Shown piece after piece: positions 58,663-64,000 of a DNA stretch of 64,000 nt. Origin of the DNA: Paenibacillus sp. D2_2 (GTDB lineage: Bacteria; Bacillota; Bacilli; Paenibacillales; Paenibacillaceae); contig NZ_CP133605.1 in assembly GCF_031199965.1 (NCBI RefSeq), positions 2,450,501 through 2,514,500 on the forward strand, written 5' to 3'. The position numbers and the translations under genes are program-made. Positions within the stretch are counted from its first letter, which is position 1, and every line of letters begins with the position of its first letter. The notes beneath the pieces are model-generated. The model made no database searches and was not told where the DNA came from. It was given only the letters and a program-made list of their open reading frames with translations.

Positions 58663-58695
58663 TTATAACTTATTTACTCAAAAGGGAGGACCCAG

Positions 58696-59088
58696 CTAAC
58701 CAAAGGATGTTAATACACTTTGCTCAATAATCTCCTGGAGTTCTTCTTTATGTGCTTCATACTGCTTAGCAGTAATGCTTCCGCTTTTTAGGCGGTCATC
58801 CAGCTGCTGCTGCAATTGCTTGGTCTGTAGTTCAATCACTTGGTCAATGTCGCCATCTTGATCAGCCGCAATGTCATGCAGAGATTTGCCCTCATATAAC
58901 GACTCATACAGCTCCTTGTCGGATGATTGATTAAGAGCATCCAGTAAAGGATCCTTCTCTTGACTTTTATTGGCGGTCGACAGCTTGGCGACTGGGCTTG
59001 CGCTTGTGATGGAGCCGCTTAATGCGGTGTTTCCGAGGGAAATCACGACTGCCATCGTTCCGACGATCATCACTCGCTTTATGTTCAT
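58696..59088 (-). CDS. Small exported protein of unknown function
   Basis: About 130 aa. Signal segment MNIKRVMIVGTMAVVISLGNTALSGSITSASPVA, then a charged Gln/Glu/Lys-rich alpha-helical region with DKELYESLYEGKSLHDIAADQDGDIDQVI and LDDRLKSGSITAKQYEAHKEEL. The latter resembles the helical SHOCT- and DUF2680-like repeats of Bacilli exported proteins, but I do not recognise a named family. The start 59088 is preferred because GAGG is 10 bases upstream; ATG 59109 lacks a site. Confidence 0.7.
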   Translation of the reverse strand: MNIKRVMIVGTMAVVISLGNTALSGSITSASPVAKLSTANKSQEKDPLLDALNQSSDKELYESLYEGKSLHDIAADQDGDIDQVIELQTKQLQQQLDDRLKSGSITAKQYEAHKEELQEIIEQSVLTSFG

Positions 59089-59343
59089 AGTAGAAAATCC
59101 TCGTTTCATAGTTTTAAGTAAAGATCATATGTTGGGTTAAGTGATAACTTTATCTTAATCCTATTGTAGACAACCAACCTGAAAAGAACCTTAAACTTTC
59201 TTTAAGACTAATTTAAATTTTTGGCAGGATAGACGGAGAAAAAATAAAGAGTTAGCTTCTAATCTGTAACATTAAATGCGAAAGAAGTCGGGCTTGTTTT
59301 GTGCGTGCTAAGGGAAGATCAACTTTTAAACCGTATTACTTAG

Positions 59344-59961
59344 CTATCTTTTAATGCCAGCAGCATGGTAGGCTCCATTCACTGTTATTGTAGAAAGAAT
59401 GTGAGCCATTTCTTCAGGAGATTCCTTCTTCCCGTTTTCAATCCATTCTTGAATAATTCCTATGTGAGCCGATGCTACATAAGAGATAATATAATTTTTG
59501 GGGATTAATGTTTTTTTATTATCCAACAAATCGTTAAAGTTTTTATGAAATAATACTTCCCACATAAACCTTTTTAACTTTAGTTGAAATGACAAGTCCC
59601 CTTGTGGGCTTAAAACAGCTTTTATGAAATCACTGTTCTCATCTAAGTAGCGAAATATAATAACTGATAAGCGAAAAGGAATTTTGGACGTTTCGTCCTT
59701 ACTAAATTCAGTGATGATGTTAGGGTAATGTTTGTTTATTACACTGGATAACTCTTTCATAACTTCTTCTTGACTTTTATTCATTAAATCATACTTATCT
59801 GTGTAATGAATGTAAAAAGTCCCTCGGTTAATACCTGCCTTATTAGTAATATCTTTTACAGACACACTCTCAAATCCTTGTTCCAATACTAATTCAATTA
59901 GAGCCAATTTAATTGCATTTTTTGTTCGAATAACCCTTAAATCAGTATAGTTCTCACTCAT
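59344..59961 (-). CDS. TetR family transcriptional regulator
   Basis: 205 aa. MSENYTDLRVIRTKNAIKLALIELVLEQGFESVSVKDITNKAGINRGTFYIHYTDKYDLMNKSQEE is the TetR helix-turn-helix of the TetR_C_8 type. AGGAGG precedes ATG 59961; an in-frame ATG at 59991 lacks a site. AT-rich by eye. The divergent region holds a palindrome at 60073-60086, a candidate operator shared with the membrane protein gene at 60193. Confidence 0.88.
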   Translation of the reverse strand: MSENYTDLRVIRTKNAIKLALIELVLEQGFESVSVKDITNKAGINRGTFYIHYTDKYDLMNKSQEEVMKELSSVINKHYPNIITEFSKDETSKIPFRLSVIIFRYLDENSDFIKAVLSPQGDLSFQLKLKRFMWEVLFHKNFNDLLDNKKTLIPKNYIISYVASAHIGIIQEWIENGKKESPEEMAHILSTITVNGAYHAAGIKR

Positions 59962-60072
59962 TTCAAGTCCTCCTGAAATTTTAATCAACAAAAACTAATA
60001 TCTGTTCTTTAATCAACATAAATACATTTTTGATTATTGTGTAATACTATAAAAAATAGGATATTAATAATG

Positions 60073-60086
60073 AACAACATGTTGTT
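60073..60086. promoter_or_regulatory. Palindrome AACAACATGTTGTT, candidate TetR operator
   Basis: A perfect 14-bp palindrome in the intergenic region between divergent tetR-like and membrane protein genes, followed by an AT-rich stretch. Position and symmetry suit a TetR operator; binding is inferred. Confidence 0.5.
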
Positions 60087-60192
60087 TTATTATATGGAAT
60101 AACAATCCTTTAATCAAAGGAAGGTTTTTATCTTGAGGTTAATGTTGTAAAAACTAGAAACAGAGGATACAAAAGAGAAGGTATCATAACAT

Positions 60193-60634
60193 ATGAAATT
60201 TTTATTGAGGAATTGGTACAACTTTAGTGGGATATTGGCTTTAAGTTTATTAGCTTTATTTCCCTTTATTTATGGGGAGTTTAGTTATTTGCAAGGTCTC
60301 TTATTTCTAAACTTTATTGGGAGCAACACAAGTTCTTCTGCACGGTGTAGCTAGCAATATTCTATCTAGACAATGGTATAATCCTGGATTAGCTTCGGCA
60401 TTATTTGGTCACTTGCCATTAGCTATTTTGTACATTTCTTACATCCATACAAATGGATTAGTTTCTTGGCTAGATTATGTCATTGCAATTATCTATATGG
60501 TAATCATGTATGTTTTTATCTTCCGTAAATTACTTATCGGATCATTAGCGAATGAAAATAGTTCCTACCCTTTTACGGAAAAAGAACTAGCCAAATATAA
60601 AAGATGGGATAAGTTTAATATTAAAAGAAAGTAA
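60193..60634 (+). CDS. HXXEE-like small membrane protein, frameshifted
   Basis: MKFLLRNWYNFSGILALSLLALFPFIYG opens the protein from ATG 60193 with GAAGG upstream. The frame closes near 60354; moving by one base near 60320 continues LGATQVLLHGVASNILSRQWYNPGLASALFGHLPLAILYISYIH, then two more hydrophobic stretches, to 60634. The RQWYNPGLASALFGHLPL stretch resembles HXXEE-family proteins, but the H-x-x-E-E motif itself is not visible. About 147 aa. Function unknown. Confidence 0.55.
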
Positions 60635-60814
60635 CGATGTGAGCTGTTAAGAAAAGAGCGAAAGGTGTGGCTCTTTTTAATTTTCTCTCTCCTTAGGAAC
60701 TTGTAGATAGATTCATACAGGGAGAACAGTTTATTGCAGAAAACCATAGCAAATGGACTGCCAGCTTCTTTGAAAAAAATATAACAAAATAATGTAGTTG
60801 TAGCATATAAAAAG

Positions 60815-60858
60815 AAATGGATAGAGATTCAGATGATTTCTGAAATCTCTATCCATTT
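60815..60858 (-). terminator. Terminator downstream of the GH8 gene
   Basis: A 15-bp perfect stem (60815-60829 with 60844-60858); on the minus strand TTTCTTTTTA follows. The 330 bases around it (60635-60964) hold nothing else that I recognise. Confidence 0.75.
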
Positions 60859-60964
60859 TAATTTAACTAATATAATGTCTCAATCACTTAGTCTATTGGC
60901 ATTATTGGACTTCCAACAACTTTCAATAAAACACTGTGGAAGCTGCCTCTTACTGCATTACTCA

Positions 60965-62107
60965 TTAATAAATTCGGAAATTGCCGCTTAGAGCGAGCAA
61001 AGCAAAGAAATACAGACAATTGTCGTAATAGCGCCGTTCACCACTGCGCAGTGGTGTATTCCAGAACAAGTGCGCGAATTTTTCGGCGTCTGGGCCGTCC
61101 GCAGGCAGAGATGCCATCGCATTAGTCGCCAGCAGTCCGATGGGATGCAGCGCAGCTTCTTCAAAAGGCTGTCCGTCAATCGTATAGCGACGGTAGTCCG
61201 ATACGTCAATGTCCCGGAAGAAATGTTGAATCCGGTTCGACTGCTCGACCTGCCATGGATCTTTTCGGAACCATTCCCAATCAAGGGCGATATTCGCTGC
61301 GACCCGGTACGCATCGCTGAAGAAATGACGGAAGTCGCCATGTGGCTGGGGTGCTGCAGGCGTTCCATCGAAATTCGCATATTCCGCTGCTAGACCAGTT
61401 ACGGGATGACAGGCCTTATGTAAATAGCTACGGCTTGCTGCAGCAGCTTCACTCCAAAATGCACGATCTTGTTCATCGGCTTGTAAAGCGAACAATTCAT
61501 AGAAATGGGGGAGATGATAAGACGGATCACTGAATGGTGACTCGGGTACGAATTTGATCAGTTTGGTCGCTGGATCCCACATCGGATCGCCTTCTCCATT
61601 CTCGCCTTGATGCAGACAAGCGCGGAGAATCGTCTTCGCCTGCTCAGAATAGTTGTAAGGCTCTGGACCGTCACCCCAGCGATTCGAGGCGAAGAATAGC
61701 GCCATAGCGAAAAATTCTTCTCCATCCGGTGCGGGTCCTGGAGACAACTTCGTACCATCCGGCTTGCAATGCCAAGCAAAATAATCCTTGTACCGCCCCT
61801 CTGTGTGCTGCATGAATTCCTTAGCGAACGTCCACATCCGATCGAATTCATCTTTTTTATTCATTTGAACAGCCATCATCATTCCGTAGGATATGCCCTC
61901 GGTTCTTACATCAATATTGCCGGTGTCGAGCAAATACCCTTTATTATCATCCAACTAATAGTAAATCCGCACATCAGAATCCCCGTAGAACAGTTCATTC
62001 CATGTGTTTTCAAGCTTTGCATTGATTTCTTCCTCAGAATAGCCGATTTCCTTGAACAAATTTCTATATTGTTTCGTGTGAAAAGCACCTTGCTCCAAAG
62101 TTGTCAT
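60965..62107 (-). CDS. GH8 reducing-end exo-oligoxylanase (Rex), in-frame stop
   Basis: From ATG 62107, with GGAGG upstream: MTTLEQGAFHTKQYRNLFKE. A TAG at 61955-61957 interrupts DVRIYY-stop-LDDNKGYLLDTGNIDVRTEGISYGMMMAVQ, which holds the general-acid Glu of the GH8 family; FFSDAYRVAANIALDWEWF carries the base Asp. The rest runs to 60965 with a complete family C-terminus. About 380 aa if TAG is read as an amino acid, likely Gln. Rex enzymes remove xylose from the reducing end of xylo-oligosaccharides in the cytoplasm. Confidence 0.85.
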
Positions 62108-62376
62108 CGCATCCTCCAGGATATCTTTTTGTCCAAATTATAGCATATTGGAAGGTGTATAAATTAAAGAGCTTCCCCTTATTAATATAGATTTCCGAAA
62201 GAGATCCGTAAGAATAAACCATCCTGGTCTATGATTTCAGAAGGCCTGGACGATTGTTTTTATTTTGCATATGTATAAAAATAACGTCGAAAATGTGCAT
62301 TGCGGATACCGAAATGGGAGTATAAAATAAGCTTGAGCGAAATGAGATTGATAATCATTATCGATAGATTGTTTCG
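62108..62376. other. Divergent promoter region of GH8 and the binding lipoprotein
   Basis: About 270 bases. Apart from the Fur box at 62344-62362 and ribosome sites at both ends I see no open frame or RNA structure. Confidence 0.5.
62344..62362 (+). promoter_or_regulatory. Fur box upstream of the second binding lipoprotein
   Basis: GAGATTGATAATCATTATC: the right two thirds match the Fur consensus exactly. It lies 44 bases before the lipoprotein start. Confidence 0.8.
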
Positions 62377-62406
62377 TTGATCATTGATATAGGAGAGGAT
62401 CATGTT

Positions 62407-63436
62407 ATGGCAAAATCTCGCCGATGGGTAGCGGTCTGCCTGGCTGTTCTGCTTAGCCTGTCCGTTGCCCTTGTCGGATGCGGCAAGCAAGGGGAGTCAA
62501 ATAAACAGGCTGGACAAGCTGGCAAAGAAGGGACTGCTCAGCAGCAGACCAATAGTACGGGGAGCAGGGCAATAATGATACAAACGGGGAACAGCCATCA
62601 AGCGGAACTCGAACCGTAAGCGATGAGTTTGGAGAGGTTGAGATTCCTGTCCATCCTCAGCGTATTGCCGGAGTTTATTTGGAGGATTATCTGGTCGCGC
62701 TTGGCATTACACCGGTCGTTCAGTGGTATCATCCATCCTGGGGCAAGCAGGACTATCTCGATCTGAATGTTCCCCAGTTCGATATTACAGGCAGCATTGA
62801 GGCATTACTGGACGCATCTCCGGATCTGATTATCGTCGATGGAGTTGTTGATGCTGCCAAGTACGAAATATACTCCAAGATCGCTCCCACCTATCGTTTG
62901 CCTGAGAATATACTGCAGAATCCTCCGGAAATTCTCCGGATGATCGCTGATCTGGTGAATCAGAAAGAGAAGGGTGAAGAAGTACTTAAGCAATATGACC
63001 AGAAGGTTGTCGATGCAAAAGAAAAATTAAAGAACGCAATCGGGGATGAGACGGTAGCTGTGATCCGCCTTAATGTCGGGACAAAACGCTAGCCCTATTC
63101 GGCATCGAAAATCGATACACTGGAAATATCTATAAGGAAATCGGTCTGACACCTCCAACCATGGCGAGCGAGATGAAGGATTTCCATGCGGTCATATCTG
63201 AGGAGGTACTCCCAGAATTGAATGCGGATCATATTATTGTGTTCCCGTCGAACGGCTATTGGGATTCGGCCGAAAATAGAGAAGCGGAGAAATTGTTCGA
63301 TAGTCCGTTATGGAAGTCTATGCCTGCCGTGAAGAATGGACATGTGTACCAGGTCGATCGGACGCATTGGCAATCCGGTGCGATCTACGCGAATATGAAG
63401 AAAATTGATGATCTGTTGAATATCTTCACTAAATAA
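62407..63436 (+). CDS. Iron-siderophore-binding lipoprotein, two frameshifts
   Basis: Signal MAKSRRWVAVCLAVLLSLSVALVGCGKQ with lipobox LVGC. The frame changes near 62575 and near 63082. One added base at each gives VSDEFGEVEIPVHPQRIAGVYLEDYLVALGITPVVQWYHPSW, then NVGDKTLALFGIENRYTGNIYKE, and IISEEVLPELNADHIIVFPSNGYWD with SPLWKSMPAVKNGHVYQVD at the end, where the ADHIIV and PLWKSMPAVKNGHVY stretches are FecB-family marks. About 343 aa. Closely similar in plan to the gene at 53089. No permease follows; an AraC regulator does. Confidence 0.83.
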
Positions 63437-63552
63437 TTCGTGATATCAGAATTGAAGAAAATACCGTCAGGAGAGCGAATCCGTATTTGGGTTGAGCTTT
63501 CTTGGCGTTTGTTATATCTATTTTTATATCAATTTGATAGGAAAGGGATACG

Positions 63553-64000
63553 ATGAGCCACGCAGGATTAATGAATATACACTACTCCATGTTATTCTCT
63601 ATGTTTGGCATGGATTATTGTTACTTGCCTTTTGAATCAGCGGATAAGCCAATTATAGTGAACCATCATATCATACTCATTACAGTTCGCGGAGAAGGAA
63701 GCCTTTCTATTGATGAGGTCCCTTTGAACATGAAGCATGGTAAGGGTTATTTAATTCCTCCCGGCTCGGTCTACCACATCAGGCCAGGCAAGGAAGGGAT
63801 CAGTTATTATCTGGTACTGTTTGGGATGCTGAGGTTAAGAGAAGATGGGAGCGCCGCCGCGGAAGAAGTAATTCCAGAGCGGATATTGTGTCCAGGTGAA
63901 TTGAACTGCCAACCATTCTCTCAATGTATAGATCGCCTTGAAATATTGTATCAAATGAGGAATTGCCGTGATGAGCTTGAGTTCTTTGAGCAGCAGATCA
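63553..64000 (+). CDS. AraC family regulator, N-terminal part (runs off the window)
   Basis: Open from ATG 63553 (AAGGG upstream) to the end of the window without a stop: MSHAGLMNIHYSMLFSMFGMDYCYLPFESADKP, then ITVRGEGSLSIDEVPLNMKHGKGYLIPPGSVYHIRPGKEGISYYLVLFG, an AraC-type cupin sensing domain. The DNA-binding part would lie beyond 64000. It follows a Fur-linked binding lipoprotein, so it may be a siderophore-responsive regulator like the one at 51822. Confidence 0.78.
   Translation, partial: MSHAGLMNIHYSMLFSMFGMDYCYLPFESADKPIIVNHHIILITVRGEGSLSIDEVPLNMKHGKGYLIPPGSVYHIRPGKEGISYYLVLFGMLRLREDGSAAAEEVIPERILCPGELNCQPFSQCIDRLEILYQMRNCRDELEFFEQQI

Noticed and set aside
1..64000. Defence island, CRISPR or toxin-antitoxin system
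   Set aside because: No cas, restriction, retron or toxin-antitoxin genes and no regularly spaced repeats were seen; the only mobile gene is the IS1595-type transposase.

Overview
The window reads as a chromosomal stretch of an endospore-forming, low-to-mid GC Gram-positive bacterium of the Paenibacillus type. Reasons: strong AGGAGG ribosome sites, a gerA-gerB-gerC spore germination operon, YesM/YesN two-component genes next to Lpl-type sugar ABC genes, copper-amine-oxidase-like stalk domains, and many small GNAT, VOC and HAD genes. No rRNA, CRISPR array or prophage was seen. Genus is inferred from gene style only.

Layout. 1-2.6 kb: end of a GH88 unsaturated glucuronyl hydrolase and a convergent sulfatase (polysaccharide breakdown). 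2.7-11.7 kb: housekeeping and accessory singletons (nucleotidyltransferase, hydrolase, acetyltransferases, phosphatase, cyclase, a Tet(M)-like ribosome-protection GTPase, YebC, PAP2 phosphatase). 11.7-25.1 kb: a more GC-rich sugar island (tRNA-Leu, solute-binding lipoprotein, LplB/LplC permeases, YesM/YesN, GH95, GH2) lying between the two ends of a second, broken PAP2 gene and next to a decayed GH31 fragment. 25.2-30.4 kb: small soluble enzymes, an exported stalk-domain protein, an aldo/keto reductase behind a promoter-operator palindrome. 30.5-35.0 kb: gerABC operon and a Crp/Fnr regulator on the minus strand. 35-39 kb: HAD phosphatases, a Bcr-type efflux pump, an acetyltransferase. 39-45.2 kb: AraC regulator, Fur box, MFS transporter, broken siderophore-binding protein and two ABC half-transporters. 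45.4-50 kb: DhaS-like regulator, oleate hydratase, SDR, IS1595-type element. 50-55 kb: TetR plus hydrolase, then a Fur-box-controlled unit of AraC/binding-protein regulator, binding lipoprotein and siderophore esterase. 55-60.6 kb: NhaC antiporter, MFS/MarR pair, TetR regulator, small membrane or exported proteins. 61-64 kb: GH8 exo-oligoxylanase, a third Fur-linked binding lipoprotein, and the start of another AraC regulator.

How it works together: three separate iron modules share Fur-type operators but the window contains no FecCD-type permease or siderophore synthetase, so the binding proteins must serve transporters elsewhere. The sugar island looks like a complete sense-import-cleave unit for a galactose- or fucose-containing oligosaccharide.

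Caution on quality: about 21 of roughly 50 genes are interrupted by a frame change, usually explained by one missing base beside a short G or C run, and four genes carry one in-frame stop. The predicted proteins read normally on both sides of nearly every break. I therefore annotate these as single genes with a frameshift and treat base-calling error as the leading explanation, while the PAP2, GH31 and siderophore-binding-protein fragments look like real decay.
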